Position numbers and translations under genes: made by a program. Positions 54,597-63,497 of a stretch of 64,000 nt of DNA are shown piece after piece; positions within the stretch are counted from its first letter, which is position 1; every line of letters begins with the position of its first letter. Source of the stretch: CAWCTD01 sp963798455 (GTDB lineage Bacteria > Acidobacteriota > Terriglobia > Bryobacterales > Bryobacteraceae); assembly GCA_963798455.1 (NCBI GenBank), contig CAWCTD010000003.1, positions 2,418,001 to 2,482,000 on the forward strand. The letters run 5' to 3'. The notes below the pieces were generated by a model. That model worked only from the letters and a program-made list of their open reading frames with translations, was not told where the DNA came from and did not search any database.

Positions 54597-55230
54597 GAGG
54601 CACGAGGTGCTTGCAGAATTCGTAGGCGACCGCTCCCTAACGGTCGCGGCTCGAAAACGCGCCGTTAGACCACAAGAGCTTACAGAGCCGCGCGCGTCAG
54701 CAAGCGGTCCTTCGACGAATTCTGCAAGTACCTCGGACGTCACCAACGTTGTGATCGCGGGGCTGGGCGGCCAGGGAGTGCTCACGGCCTCCGACATCGT
54801 GGCGGGCGCCGCCTTCCGCGCCGGGCTGGACGTGAAGAAGAGCGAGGTCCACGGCATGAGCCAGCGCGGCGGTTCGGTAGCAAGCGACGTGCGCTTTGGC
54901 CGCCAGGTGCTGAGCCCCATGGTCCCTCACGGCGAGGCGGACTTCCTGTTGCTGGTGGATCCGGGCCAGCTCGAAATCAACCGGGATCTCTTGCGGCCTG
55001 GAGGTATACTGATCCATCCGGGTCTGGCGGACCCGGCCGCTTTGGCCTCCAGGCGGAGCCTGAACGTGGCATTGGTGGGAGCGCTCAGCGCCTGGCTCGG
55101 CATCCCGGAACAGGACTGGCTGGCTGCCATACGCGCAAGCTTGCGAGAGCACCTGCACGAGGCCAACTTGGCTGCATTCGAGACCGGTCGCGCCGCGGTC
55201 CTGAAGCAATCGAACGGAGCATGGAGATGA
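54589..55230 (+). CDS. iorB: Indolepyruvate oxidoreductase, beta subunit, with palindromic N-terminal insert
   Basis: 213 residues from GTG 54589, which overlaps the iorA stop (GTGAGTGA). The native start would read M-S-[E/D]-V-T-N-V-V-I-A-G, but 46 codons (54598-54735) of palindromic sequence are inserted after codon 3. From ~residue 50 the protein is normal: NVVIAGLGGQGVLTASDIVA, KKSEVHGMSQRGGSVASDVR, ADFLLLVDPGQLEINRDLL. It forms the gamma-type subunit that, with IorA, decarboxylates aryl-pyruvates with CoA. An ATG at 54568 inside iorA is the only in-frame alternative. Overlaps paaK by 10 bases. Confidence 0.85.
   Translation: MSERHEVLAEFVGDRSLTVAARKRAVRPQELTEPRASASGPSTNSASTSDVTNVVIAGLGGQGVLTASDIVAGAAFRAGLDVKKSEVHGMSQRGGSVASDVRFGRQVLSPMVPHGEADFLLLVDPGQLEINRDLLRPGGILIHPGLADPAALASRRSLNVALVGALSAWLGIPEQDWLAAIRASLREHLHEANLAAFETGRAAVLKQSNGAWR
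54604..54734. repeat. Palindromic element inserted in frame in iorB
   Basis: Outer arms gaggtgcttgcagaattcgt (54604-54623) and acgaattctgcaagtacctc (54715-54734) pair at 19 of 20 positions. Inner arms include gcggctc...gagccgc and accgct...agcggt. The whole can fold as one long hairpin. The insertion is in frame and codes for DRSLTVAARKRAV and TEPRASASGP. Confidence 0.8.
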
Positions 55231-56564
55231 CCTTGACGCGTGAAGCTGTCGAGACGCACTATCATCCGGCCAGTGCGCCGGACTACATTCCCACGCCGCT
55301 TCTCAAGAGGCTGCAATTGGAGAGGCTCCAGGCCGTGGTCCGGCGTGCCTATGACAAAGTGGAGCTGTTTCGCGCCCAGATGCGGGAGAGGGGGGTGGCG
55401 CCGGAGGACATTCGCTCCCTGGAAGACATCGCGCGCCTCCCTTTCACGGTCAAGGGAGATCTGCGTGACAACTACCCGTTCGGGCTCTTTGCCAGCCCCA
55501 TGGAGGAGATCGTTCGCCTGCATGCATCCAGCGGCACCACCGGCAAACCCATCGTCGTGGCCTACACACAAGGGGACGTGGATGTGTGGACCAACGCCAT
55601 GGTCCGGACCCTGGCCTCCTGCGGACTGGGCAAGGGCGACATCGTTCAGAACGCCTATGGCTACGGGTTATTCACGGGCGGCCTGGGGGCGCACTACGGC
55701 GCCGAGGGGCTGGGGGCGACGGTCATTCCGATCTCGGGCGGCAACACCGACCGGCAGATCATGGTCATGAAGGACTTCGGCGTGACGGCCATCTGCTCAA
55801 CCCCGAGCTACTTCGTGCACCTGGTCGAGCGCGCCGGGGAACTGGGCGTGGATATGCGGCAGCTCCCTCTGCGCGTGGGCGTGTTCGGCGCGGAGCCCTG
55901 GAGTGATTCCATCCGCAGGCATATCGAATCGAGCACGCGCATCAAGGCTTACGACATCTACGGCCTGTCGGAAATCACCGGCCCCGGCGTGGCGAGCGAG
56001 TGCGCCTGCCAGTTCGGCCTGCATGTCTTCGAGGACCATTTCTACCCGGAGATCATCAACCCTTCGACCGGCGATCCGTTGCCCGAAGGCGAGGAAGGCG
56101 AGCTCGTGCTCACCACGCTCAGCAAGAGGGCCATGCCGATGCTGCGGTACCGCACGCGCGACATCACGGCGCTCCTCCCGGGCGAATGCCCTTGCGGGCG
56201 CACTTTGCGGCGGATGCGCCGCATTGCCCGCCGCAGTGACGACATGTTCATCATTCGCGGCGTGAACGTCTTCCCCTCCCAGGTGGAGACGGCGCTTCTG
56301 GCGGCGGAGGGCACACTGCCCCACTACCTGATCATCCTCACGCGGGACAAAGGCCTCGACGAGATGGAAGTGCAGATCGAGGTCACCCCGGAGGTTTTCA
56401 GCGACAAGATCGGGGCCCTTGAGGACTTGCAGGCGCGGCTGGTGCACGCGCTGGAACAGATCCTGGGCATCAGGGTGCACGTGCGGTTGGTGGAACCGCA
56501 CAGTATCCAGCGAAGCGAGGGAAAGGCCAAGAGGTTGATCGACCGCCGGAACCTGGCGGACTGA
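55221..56564 (+). CDS. paaK: Phenylacetate-CoA ligase
   Basis: 447 residues (ATG 55221; ATG 55227 also possible). The AMP-binding loop is HASSGTTGKPIVVAYT; other adenylate-forming motifs are NAYGYGLFTGGLGAHYG, DIYGLSEITGPGVA, the hinge MLRYRTRDI and FIIRGVNVFPSQVE. The C-terminal lysine lies in RSEGKAKRL. It makes aryl-acetyl-CoA from the free acid, or the reverse with ATP yield. In this operon it sits directly after iorAB, whose product is the same CoA ester. Confidence 0.94.
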   Translation: MEMTLTREAVETHYHPASAPDYIPTPLLKRLQLERLQAVVRRAYDKVELFRAQMRERGVAPEDIRSLEDIARLPFTVKGDLRDNYPFGLFASPMEEIVRLHASSGTTGKPIVVAYTQGDVDVWTNAMVRTLASCGLGKGDIVQNAYGYGLFTGGLGAHYGAEGLGATVIPISGGNTDRQIMVMKDFGVTAICSTPSYFVHLVERAGELGVDMRQLPLRVGVFGAEPWSDSIRRHIESSTRIKAYDIYGLSEITGPGVASECACQFGLHVFEDHFYPEIINPSTGDPLPEGEEGELVLTTLSKRAMPMLRYRTRDITALLPGECPCGRTLRRMRRIARRSDDMFIIRGVNVFPSQVETALLAAEGTLPHYLIILTRDKGLDEMEVQIEVTPEVFSDKIGALEDLQARLVHALEQILGIRVHVRLVEPHSIQRSEGKAKRLIDRRNLAD

Positions 56565-56574
56565 TGAGGCAGTC

Positions 56575-57018
56575 ATGAAGATCCAGCAGTTGTCTCTGTT
56601 TCTCGAAAACAAGCCCGGGCGGATCATCGAACCGTGCCGTCTACTGGCCCGCGCGGGCGTGAACATCCGAACTCTCTCACTGGCCGACACGCAGGAGTTC
56701 GGCATTTTGCGGTTGATCGTGTCGGATTGGCAGAAGGCGACGGCAGTACTCAAGAACCAGGGTTACGTGGTCAACGTGACAGAGGTCCTAGCCGTCGCGG
56801 TTCCGGACCGGCCGGGCGGGTTGGTCCACGTTCTCGAAACCATCGAGAACAGCGGGACCAACATCGAGTACATGTACGCCTTCACCTTCGGACGGCAGGA
56901 CAAGGCCGTGCTCATCTTCCGCTTTGACCAGCCCGATGAGGCGATCGAACTTCTCCAGGCGGCGGGCATCAACGTTGTCGAGAGCGTGGAAGTCTATAGC
57001 GGCGGTAGCCAGGGATGA
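56575..57018 (+). CDS. Tandem ACT-domain protein
   Basis: 147 residues, 10 bases after paaK. Two ACT domains: ~2-68 (IQQLSLFLENKPGRIIEPCRLLARAGVNI) and ~72-142 (EVLAVAVPDRPGGLVHVLETIENSGTNIEYMYAF). Each has the N/D-[KR]-P-G effector turn. This small protein is regularly found with iorAB and paaK, where it is thought to bind an amino acid or regulate the ligase; that role is unproven. The stop overlaps the next ATG (ATGA). Confidence 0.88.
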   Translation: MKIQQLSLFLENKPGRIIEPCRLLARAGVNIRTLSLADTQEFGILRLIVSDWQKATAVLKNQGYVVNVTEVLAVAVPDRPGGLVHVLETIENSGTNIEYMYAFTFGRQDKAVLIFRFDQPDEAIELLQAAGINVVESVEVYSGGSQG

Positions 57019-58263
57019 GCCTCGCCCGGACCGTCGTGGAGCAGCTCGAGCGAGCCTCCTGGATCCGCAGGATGTTCGAGGAGGGGGCCCGGCTGAAAGC
57101 CGAGCGGGGCGCGGAGAATATCTTCGACTTCACCCTCGGCAATCCCGACGTTCGATCCTCCGGCGGAAGTCCTCTCCACGCTGGCCCGCCTCTCGGCTGA
57201 GCATCCTCTCCAGATCCACGCTTACATGCCCAACGCGGGCTTCGCCACGGCCCGCAAGGCCGTCGCCGATCACTTGGCCCGGCGGACGGGGCTGCCTTTC
57301 ACCCCGGATCACGTCCTCATGACCGTGGGCTCGGCCGGGGCCTGCAACGTGTACCTTCGTTCGGTCATCGATCCCGCCGACGAGGTCATCGTCCTGATGC
57401 CTTGCTTCTCCGAATACCCGTTCTACATCCAGAACCACGCGGCCCGGATGGTTCCCGTCGAAACCGACGCGACATTTCTCCCCGATGTGGAGCGGATTGC
57501 CGCGGCCATAAGCCCGCGAACCAAGGCAATCATCATAAACACGCCGAACAACCCCACCGGCAGGATCTATCCGGAAGAGTCGCTCCGCGAGTTGAACCGC
57601 CTGATTTCGGGCCTCGACCATCCTGTGACCGTGATCAGCGACGAGCCTTACACGCCGATTGTCTTCGACGGCCGCACGCACCCCGAGGTCGTTTCTATCG
57701 TGGAACGAACCGTCATCGCCAACTCCTGGTCGAAGACCTTCGCCATCCCCGGCGAGCGCATAGGATACCTGGCGATCTCGCCGCGCCTGCCGGAGGCGGC
57801 CGCACTGCTGGACGCCTGCACCTTCTCCAACCGCGTACTGGGCTTCGTCAACGCACCAGCGCTGTGGCAGAGGGTGGTGACGGAGACCATAGGGGTCCAA
57901 GCGGACATCCGAAGCTACCAGGAAAGACGCGACCTGATGTGCGAGGGCCTGACAGCGATTGGATACGATGCCCCCAAACCGGAGGGCACGTTCTATCTTT
58001 TTCCCGAGAGTCCCATCCCGGACGATGTCGCCTTCATACGCCTGCTGCTGCAGGAAGGTGTGCTGGCGGTGCCGGGCGCCGGCTTTGGCCGTGGCGGCTA
58101 CTTCCGTCTGTCGCTGACCGTGCCAAGGCAAACCATCGAGAGATCACTTCCCGCATTCGAGCGGGCGTTTGGCCGCTCGCGAAATCTCAAGGAATATCAT
58201 GAAACGATTCGTCATACTGCTCCTATTCATGGCGCTGCAGCTAGGCGCGCAGAACAACAATGA
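57015..58263 (+). CDS. PLP-dependent aminotransferase (class I/II), with one frameshift
   Basis: The first frame (57015-57200) gives SLARTVVEQLERASWIRRMF and NIFDFTLGNPDV, then breaks. The +1 frame resumes at once with PPAEVLSTLARLSAEHPLQI and runs to 58263. The span is 416 codons plus one base; removing one T of TT at 57151-57152 restores GNPDVDPPAEVL and 415 residues. PLP landmarks: NTPNNPTGRIYPEE, SDEPYTPIVFDG and the Schiff-base Lys in NSWSKTFAIPGERIGY. It probably takes the amino group from an aromatic amino acid to feed IorAB (inference from the operon). Confidence 0.86.
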
Positions 58264-59527
58264 AGGCAAGGTTTTTGAATACGGCTTCGAACAGCGCGTC
58301 CGCAACGAGGACTGGAACAACCTCTTCGACTTCAACAACACGCTGGACGACCAGCGCGTCCAGGTCCGTTACCGGACGCGTCTGTGGATGAAAGCGCCCG
58401 TCAGCAAGAACGTGGATTTCTCGGTAGGGCTGAACCAGGAGACCAACGAGATCGTGACGCCGGACCGTCCTTTCAAGTTCGATGAGGTCATCTTCGAGAC
58501 CGCCTATCTCGACGTCAAGAAGCTGTTCATCAAGGGCCTCACGCTGAGGGTGGGCCGACAGAACCTGAACAAGGGAGAAGGCTTCCTCATCTTCGAGGGC
58601 ACCCCCGGAGACGGCTCGCGGTCCATCTATTTCAACGCGGCTGTGCTCGGTTATACCGTGAAGAAGTCCAAGCTGGAGCTGATCGGCATCTCCGATCCAC
58701 GCACGGACCGGTACCTGCCACGCATACACGACCGATCGAAGGCGCTGCAGGATTGGAACGAACAGGCGCTGGGGACCTACTACACGGACAACAACCTGAA
58801 GAACACGGCGGTCGAGGCCTACTACTTCTACAAGAAGGAAACCGGCGATCTGCGGCCCGTCTCGAACCCGCAGTACCAGGGGGACCGGCACCTGTCCACC
58901 GCCGGAGGCCGCGTGGTGCAGAAACTCAAGAACGGCTTCAGCCTGACGGGCGAGTTGGCGCTCGAGTGGGGCGCGCAACACCCGAACTACACCGTCTCGG
59001 CCCGGGGCGGCTATGCGTACCTGAAGAAGGCCTTCGGACCCGGCGGGAGGAGCTACCTGCTGGGGGGCTACATCGGCATGTCCGGCGACGATCCCGCCAC
59101 AACCAACAAGATCGAAGGCTGGGACCCACTGTTCGCACGCTGGCCCAAATACAGCGAGATGCTGATCTACAGCCAGTTTCGCGAGAAGGGTCCCAGCTAC
59201 TGGACCAACACCGACATGTGGCAGGCCGAGTGGGGCTATTCGCCCGTGAAGCCGGTAAACGTTCGCCTCACTTACTACCAGGTGACGGCGGGGCATCCGT
59301 TCCCGGGCAGCGCAGTCACCTTCGGCAAGGGCACTTCGCGCGGCGGCATGCCCCAGATTCGGGTGGACTACACGGCCAACAGCCACTGGAAGGGCCACGT
59401 GCTCTACGAGTATCTGGCGCCCGGCAGCTTCTACTCCGTCGCTTCGCCCTCATACTTCCTGCGGTTCGAGGCCATCTACACCTACACGGGGGCGGTGAAG
59501 ATCAACGGGCACGGCCGAGGCGTGTAG
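58199..59527 (+). CDS. Alginate-export-family outer membrane barrel
   Basis: 442 residues from ATG 58199 (AAGGA 5 bases upstream; signal peptide MKRFVILLLFMALQLGAQ). The rest is alternating strands typical of an 18-strand porin-like barrel (VRYRTRLWMKAPVSKNVDFS, LTLRVGRQNLNKGEGFLIF, YLLGGYIGMSGDD, LRFEAIYTYTGAVKI). This matches AlgE/alginate-export domain proteins used as outer-membrane channels for anionic substrates. Its first 65 bases overlap the aminotransferase 3' end, so it belongs to the ior operon and may import aromatic acids or amino acids (inference). Confidence 0.8.
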   Translation: MKRFVILLLFMALQLGAQNNNEGKVFEYGFEQRVRNEDWNNLFDFNNTLDDQRVQVRYRTRLWMKAPVSKNVDFSVGLNQETNEIVTPDRPFKFDEVIFETAYLDVKKLFIKGLTLRVGRQNLNKGEGFLIFEGTPGDGSRSIYFNAAVLGYTVKKSKLELIGISDPRTDRYLPRIHDRSKALQDWNEQALGTYYTDNNLKNTAVEAYYFYKKETGDLRPVSNPQYQGDRHLSTAGGRVVQKLKNGFSLTGELALEWGAQHPNYTVSARGGYAYLKKAFGPGGRSYLLGGYIGMSGDDPATTNKIEGWDPLFARWPKYSEMLIYSQFREKGPSYWTNTDMWQAEWGYSPVKPVNVRLTYYQVTAGHPFPGSAVTFGKGTSRGGMPQIRVDYTANSHWKGHVLYEYLAPGSFYSVASPSYFLRFEAIYTYTGAVKINGHGRGV

Positions 59528-59550
59528 GGCTTTCGACCGGCCGCGCGAGA

Positions 59551-59556
59551 TACAAT
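59551..59556 (+). promoter_or_regulatory. -10 box of a probable leaderless proC transcript
   Basis: TACAAT ends 6 bases before ATG 59563. No Shine-Dalgarno intervenes. Confidence 0.45.
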
Positions 59557-59562
59557 GGCCGC

Positions 59563-60408
59563 ATGTCTGAAATGAAGCGAATTGCCGTGTTGGGCGCCGG
59601 AAACATCGGCGGCGCGCTCATCGGCGGCATCTTGAACGGTGGTGTGGCCGACCGCAAACACATTGTGGCCACGGACCGCTCGCCGGAGCGGGTAAAGGAG
59701 ATCTCCCGGCAGTACCACATCAAGGCCACGGCCGGGGGCAACGTTGAGGCGGCACAGTGGGCGGACATCGTCATCCTGTCCGTGAAACCCGGGACTTTGC
59801 CCGGGGTCCTCGAAGAGATCCGCGAGGTTCTTCGCGGGGACCAGATCCTGATCTCGGTCGCGGCGGCGGTGCCCATCTCGCTCATCGAGGGGATCGTCCG
59901 CAAGCGAATTCCCATCTTCCGCGCCATGCCCAATATTCCGGTGGTGGTGCAGGAGGGCGCCATCGCGCTGACTGCCAATGCGGTGGGAGGCGCAACCCAG
60001 CGCAAGGTCGTGGAACGGATACTGGGCGCGGTCGGGGTGGTGTGCTTTGTGGAGGAGGACCTGATGCACGCCGTGACCGCGCTTTCCGGAAGCGGTCCGG
60101 CGTACGCCTACATGTTCATCGAGGCATTGATCGCGGGCGGGCTCAAGATGGGCCTCTCGCGCGAGATCTCCACGAAGCTGGCCGAGCAGACCGTGCTAGG
60201 CGCCGCCAAGCTGGTGCGGGAAACCGGGCTACACCCGGCCATCCTGAGGGACCAAGTCATTACCCCGGGCGGTGTGACGATCGCGGCCATCCACGAGCTG
60301 GAACGGCACGGATTACGCGCCATGCTGATCTCGGCCGTGGAGACCGCCACGAATCATTCCCGTAAGCTGACCGAAGGACTCGTGGCGAAGTTCCAGAAGG
60401 TGCAATAG
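59563..60408 (+). CDS. proC: Pyrroline-5-carboxylate reductase
   Basis: 281 residues. Rossmann motif RIAVLGAGNIGGALIGGIL, ADIVILSVKPG, the RAMPNIPVVVQEGA active-site strand, LMHAVTALSGSGPAY and the C-terminal dimer segment RDQVITPGGVTIAAIHELE. It makes proline from pyrroline-5-carboxylate with NAD(P)H. It stands alone at the end of the ior operon with its own -10 box immediately before the ATG. Confidence 0.96.
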   Translation: MSEMKRIAVLGAGNIGGALIGGILNGGVADRKHIVATDRSPERVKEISRQYHIKATAGGNVEAAQWADIVILSVKPGTLPGVLEEIREVLRGDQILISVAAAVPISLIEGIVRKRIPIFRAMPNIPVVVQEGAIALTANAVGGATQRKVVERILGAVGVVCFVEEDLMHAVTALSGSGPAYAYMFIEALIAGGLKMGLSREISTKLAEQTVLGAAKLVRETGLHPAILRDQVITPGGVTIAAIHELERHGLRAMLISAVETATNHSRKLTEGLVAKFQKVQ

Positions 60409-60414
60409 GGGAAG

Positions 60415-62028
60415 TCAGCGGGCGGTTTCCAGCGCCACTCGCCGCTCGCGCTGCCAGCGCAGCCTCATCCGGTACTCCTGATAGAGGGTGGCGGAGGCCG
60501 CCCAATAGTAACCGGCAACGAACAGCGCCAGGAAGGGCAGCGCAAGGAAGTTGTAGCTGTCGATGGCCCAGTACATCATATACAGGAAGTAGGTCCCTAT
60601 CGCCAGCTCCACGAAAGGCAGCCAGCCGCTCTTGCGCCGGTACTTCGTGTCGCCCAGGTGGACGCGGTCGTGCCCAATCGCGTACTTGGCTGTGCGGACA
60701 AAGCCGCTCTTGATCCCGAGCAGCGCTTCAAAGACCGCGCGGGTGTTGATGACCGCCAGGGCCACTCCCACCGCCAGCAGGGCGGGCATCATGAAGATCG
60801 ACCGTTTCCACGTCTTCGGGTTCAGCTCTCGCTGGGCCATGAGATAGAAGGCCGCAATGGACAAGAAGGAGGCGATCATCAAGGGCAGGTCGATCAGCGC
60901 CATTTGCCACCAGCCGATATAGAACCGCACGATCATGACCGGTAGCATGAGGGCGGAGACGACCACCATCAGGGGGTAGGAGATGTTGGGCGTCAGATGC
61001 AGGAATGCCTCCGCTTTCAGGCGCCAGGGGATGGGGGCGCGCAGGACGCTGGGCAGCACCTTTCTGGCGGTCTGGGTCAGCCCCTTGGCCCAGCGCGACT
61101 GCTGGACCTGAAAGGCGTGCATCTCCACGGGCAGCTCCGACGGGCAGTCCAGGCCCGGCAGATAGAGGAAACGCCACCCCTTGAGCTGCGCCCGGTAGCT
61201 GAGGTCGCAGTCTTCGGTCAGGGTGTCGTGTTGCCAGCCGCCCGCGTCTTCAATCATCTTGCGGCGCAGGATGCCGGCGGTCCCGTTGAAGTTGAAGAAG
61301 AAGCCCCGGCCGCAGCGGGCAACGTGTTCCAGAACAAAATGCCCATCGAGCAGCATCGCCTCGACTTCCGTCAGCACGTTGTACTCGCGGTTCAGGTAGC
61401 TCCAGCGCGTCTGCACCACGCCCACCGCCGGATCGGTGAAGAAGTGAACGGTGCGCTTCAGGAAGCCGGTGGGCGGGACGAAGTCGGCATCGAAGATGGC
61501 GACGAGTTCCCCGGTGGCAGTCTTCAGGCCATCTTGGAGCGCCCCCGCTTTGAAACCCTCGCGATTGATTCTATGGTGGTACTCGATGGGCTGCCCCATG
61601 GCCCGATAGCGTTCCACCAGCGCTTCGGTGAAAGGATGGGTCTCATCGGTGGAATCGTCCAGCACCTGGATCTGCAGCCGGTCCCTGGGGTAGTCCAGCT
61701 TGAGGACCTCCTCGACCAGCCGCTCGACGACGTATCTTTCGTTGTACAGAGGAAGTTGCACCGTCACCCTGGGAAGTTCGTCGAAGCACCGGAGGGGTTC
61801 CGTCTGGATCTTTCTGCGCGTCTTGAGGTAGTTGCGCATCACCTCGTAGCGGTACATTCCGTAGACGGAGAGCACCAGCATGATGCCGAAATAGGGGATC
61901 AGAAGCGACCAGTCAAACCAGCTCAACTGGTGGATGCCGGAGAAAGTGTCATCCGTCAGAGCGTTCACCGCCCGTTGCAGTGGGGACGTCGCGAACAAAA
62001 AGGCCACAGGACCTAAGGCAGCAAGCAT
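60415..62028 (-). CDS. Membrane glycosyltransferase, GT2 (cellulose-synthase-like)
   Basis: 537 residues. Two N-terminal membrane helices, a GT-A domain with RVTVQLPLYNERYVVERLVE, the UDP-binding LDDSTDET, metal-binding FDADFVPP, the acceptor TEDCDLSYRA and QQSRWAKG (QxxRW), then five C-terminal helices. The D,D,D,QxxRW set defines processive beta-glycan or mannan/glucan synthases (bcsA/cslA-like). The product is not predictable. No PilZ domain is fused. Convergent with proC, 6 bases apart. Confidence 0.93.
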   Translation of the reverse strand: MLAALGPVAFLFATSPLQRAVNALTDDTFSGIHQLSWFDWSLLIPYFGIMLVLSVYGMYRYEVMRNYLKTRRKIQTEPLRCFDELPRVTVQLPLYNERYVVERLVEEVLKLDYPRDRLQIQVLDDSTDETHPFTEALVERYRAMGQPIEYHHRINREGFKAGALQDGLKTATGELVAIFDADFVPPTGFLKRTVHFFTDPAVGVVQTRWSYLNREYNVLTEVEAMLLDGHFVLEHVARCGRGFFFNFNGTAGILRRKMIEDAGGWQHDTLTEDCDLSYRAQLKGWRFLYLPGLDCPSELPVEMHAFQVQQSRWAKGLTQTARKVLPSVLRAPIPWRLKAEAFLHLTPNISYPLMVVVSALMLPVMIVRFYIGWWQMALIDLPLMIASFLSIAAFYLMAQRELNPKTWKRSIFMMPALLAVGVALAVINTRAVFEALLGIKSGFVRTAKYAIGHDRVHLGDTKYRRKSGWLPFVELAIGTYFLYMMYWAIDSYNFLALPFLALFVAGYYWAASATLYQEYRMRLRWQRERRVALETAR

Positions 62029-62250
62029 AGGGGCTCGTTCCAGCGGTACCGGCTCACCCGGATGAAGGCAATTGATTATATACCGACTCGACTTATAGTG
62101 TATCCTGTTTTCTGGGCTCCGCGCAGGATCTGCCGAACCGTAGCGCCCACTTGTGCAAGCGCTGCACAGGCCATGTCGGCGTTGCTATTTGTTTTCAATC
62201 ACATACAGCCTGGATCAATGCCTGCATCGAGCCGGCTGGAGGCTAGCTGA
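62029..62250. other. Divergent intergenic region
   Basis: 222 bases between the GT2 and ccmH-like starts, with a GGAGG for the latter. AT-rich stretches (attgattatata, cttatagtgtatcctg) may hold promoters on both strands; none was firmly placed. Confidence 0.35.
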
Positions 62251-62640
62251 ATGATGAACAGACTATGGCTCAGCTTGGGCATGGCGCTCGTGGCGGGCCT
62301 TCCGCTCCTTGCCCAGGCGGGCGGCGACCAGCGTCAAAGGATCGAGAAGCTCGAGAATTCACTCCTCGCGCCCTGCTGCTACTCCGAACCAGTCGCCCGG
62401 CACACCAGCGACGTGGCATTTGCCATGAGAGCGGAGATCGAGCAGTTCGTCGCCAGCGGCAAGTCGGACCAAGAGATCCTGGACCTGTACACGCAACGTT
62501 ACGGCGCACGCATCTTAGTGGAGCCCCAAGGAGCGCGCTGGTGGTGGATGCACGTGGTGCCCGTCGCCGTGCTGGCCTTCGGCTTCGTGGCAGTTGCCCT
62601 AGTGCTGAGGAAGTGGCTCAGGCCGCTTCCTTCATCATAG
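62251..62640 (+). CDS. CcmH/CycL-like cytochrome c biogenesis protein with altered Cys motif
   Basis: 129 residues; GGAGG lies 8 bases before ATG 62251. Signal peptide, then the CcmH helical fold: LENSLLAPCCYSEPVARHTSDVAFAMRAEI, then ASGKSDQEILDLYTQRYGARIL, and a C-terminal membrane helix (VVPVAVLAFGFVAVALVL). In canonical CcmH the segment is LRCPVCQNQ (CxxC), which reduces apocytochrome haem sites; here two adjacent Cys (PCC) replace it. The role in haem ligation is therefore uncertain. No other ccm gene is near. Its 3' end overlaps the next gene by 23 bases. Confidence 0.75.
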   Translation: MMNRLWLSLGMALVAGLPLLAQAGGDQRQRIEKLENSLLAPCCYSEPVARHTSDVAFAMRAEIEQFVASGKSDQEILDLYTQRYGARILVEPQGARWWWMHVVPVAVLAFGFVAVALVLRKWLRPLPSS

Positions 62641-62998
62641 CCACGATCACTTCCTCCACTTCTCGCGCCACCGGCACCAGGGAGGGGGTCGCGAAGATCT
62701 TCATCAGCGCCGTGGGCAGGATCGTCGCCAACCGGTAGCCGTTGCCCGAGCGGTAGACGGAGATGCGGCAGGGCAGCGCGGTCGAGACGGCTCCGTTGGC
62801 TTCCAGCACTTTCTTGGCCTGGTGGGGGTTACATACCTCGTAGACCAGGCATTCGCCGGCGAAATCCACGCCCTTCTTCGCCATGGTTTCCTTCAGGTTG
62901 TGAACGGTGATGATGCCGAACTGATGCCGGGCGGCGGCTTCCTGCAACCCCCGGTCAATGGCTTCCAGGTTCTTGGCGGACGGTATCTCGAAGAGCAT
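62618..62998 (-). CDS. DUF302 family protein
   Basis: 126 residues from ATG 62998 (an upstream Met exists but the sequence between is not family-like). FEIPSAKNLEAIDRGLQEAAAR, FGIITVHNLKETMAKKGVDF, LVYEVCNPHQAKKVLEAN and LPCRISVYRSGNGYRLATIL are the conserved blocks of the TT1751-like DUF302 fold. The Cys in EVCNPHQA and LPCR are conserved positions in the family; function unknown. Overlaps the ccmH-like gene tail to tail. Confidence 0.88.
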   Translation of the reverse strand: MLFEIPSAKNLEAIDRGLQEAAARHQFGIITVHNLKETMAKKGVDFAGECLVYEVCNPHQAKKVLEANGAVSTALPCRISVYRSGNGYRLATILPTALMKIFATPSLVPVAREVEEVIVAMMKEAA

Positions 62999-63092
62999 CG
63001 CAACTCTATGGTAATACCAGTTCCGGGACGATGGAACAGAATTCCTCAGCCTCGCGTACCTGTTATAGAATGAGGCGAACCTCGGAGAGCCC

Positions 63093-63497
63093 ATGAGAGA
63101 CCACGTCCGAATCCTTGCTTATCTGCACATCGTGTTTGGGTCGTTGGGCATACTTGCCGCGCTGGTCGTCCTGGTCGTTTTCGGTGGAATTGCCGGGATT
63201 GTCGGCGCGGCGAATCCGCACGATCCCGACGCCTGGCACATCGCGATCCCAGTCCTCGGCGTCATCGGGCTGGCGATCTGCGGGTTCGTAATGCTGCTTT
63301 CCATACCAGGCATCATTGCGGGGGTGGGTTTGCTGAAGTTCCAGCCTTGGGCGCGGATCCTCACCATCGTGCTCTCGGCTTTGGACCTGCTGCAAGTGCC
63401 CATCGGCACGGCCCTGGGCATCTACGGCCTGTGGGTCCTGCTGCGCCCGGAGACCGAGCGTCTGTTCGGCTTCACCGGCCAGCCCCAGATGCGATGA
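63093..63497 (+). CDS. Small membrane protein, four helices
   Basis: 134 residues, preceded by a TAGAAT box (63065-63070) and GGAGAG near the start. Helices: ILAYLHIVFGSLGILAALVVLVV, IAIPVLGVIGLAICGFVMLLS, IPGIIAGVGLLKFQPWARIL and IVLSALDLLQVPIGTALGIYGLWVLL, with a soluble loop (ANPHDPDAWH) between the first two. This plan recurs in uncharacterised Acidobacteria membrane proteins (DUF-type). No motif suggests a function. Confidence 0.8.
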   Translation: MRDHVRILAYLHIVFGSLGILAALVVLVVFGGIAGIVGAANPHDPDAWHIAIPVLGVIGLAICGFVMLLSIPGIIAGVGLLKFQPWARILTIVLSALDLLQVPIGTALGIYGLWVLLRPETERLFGFTGQPQMR

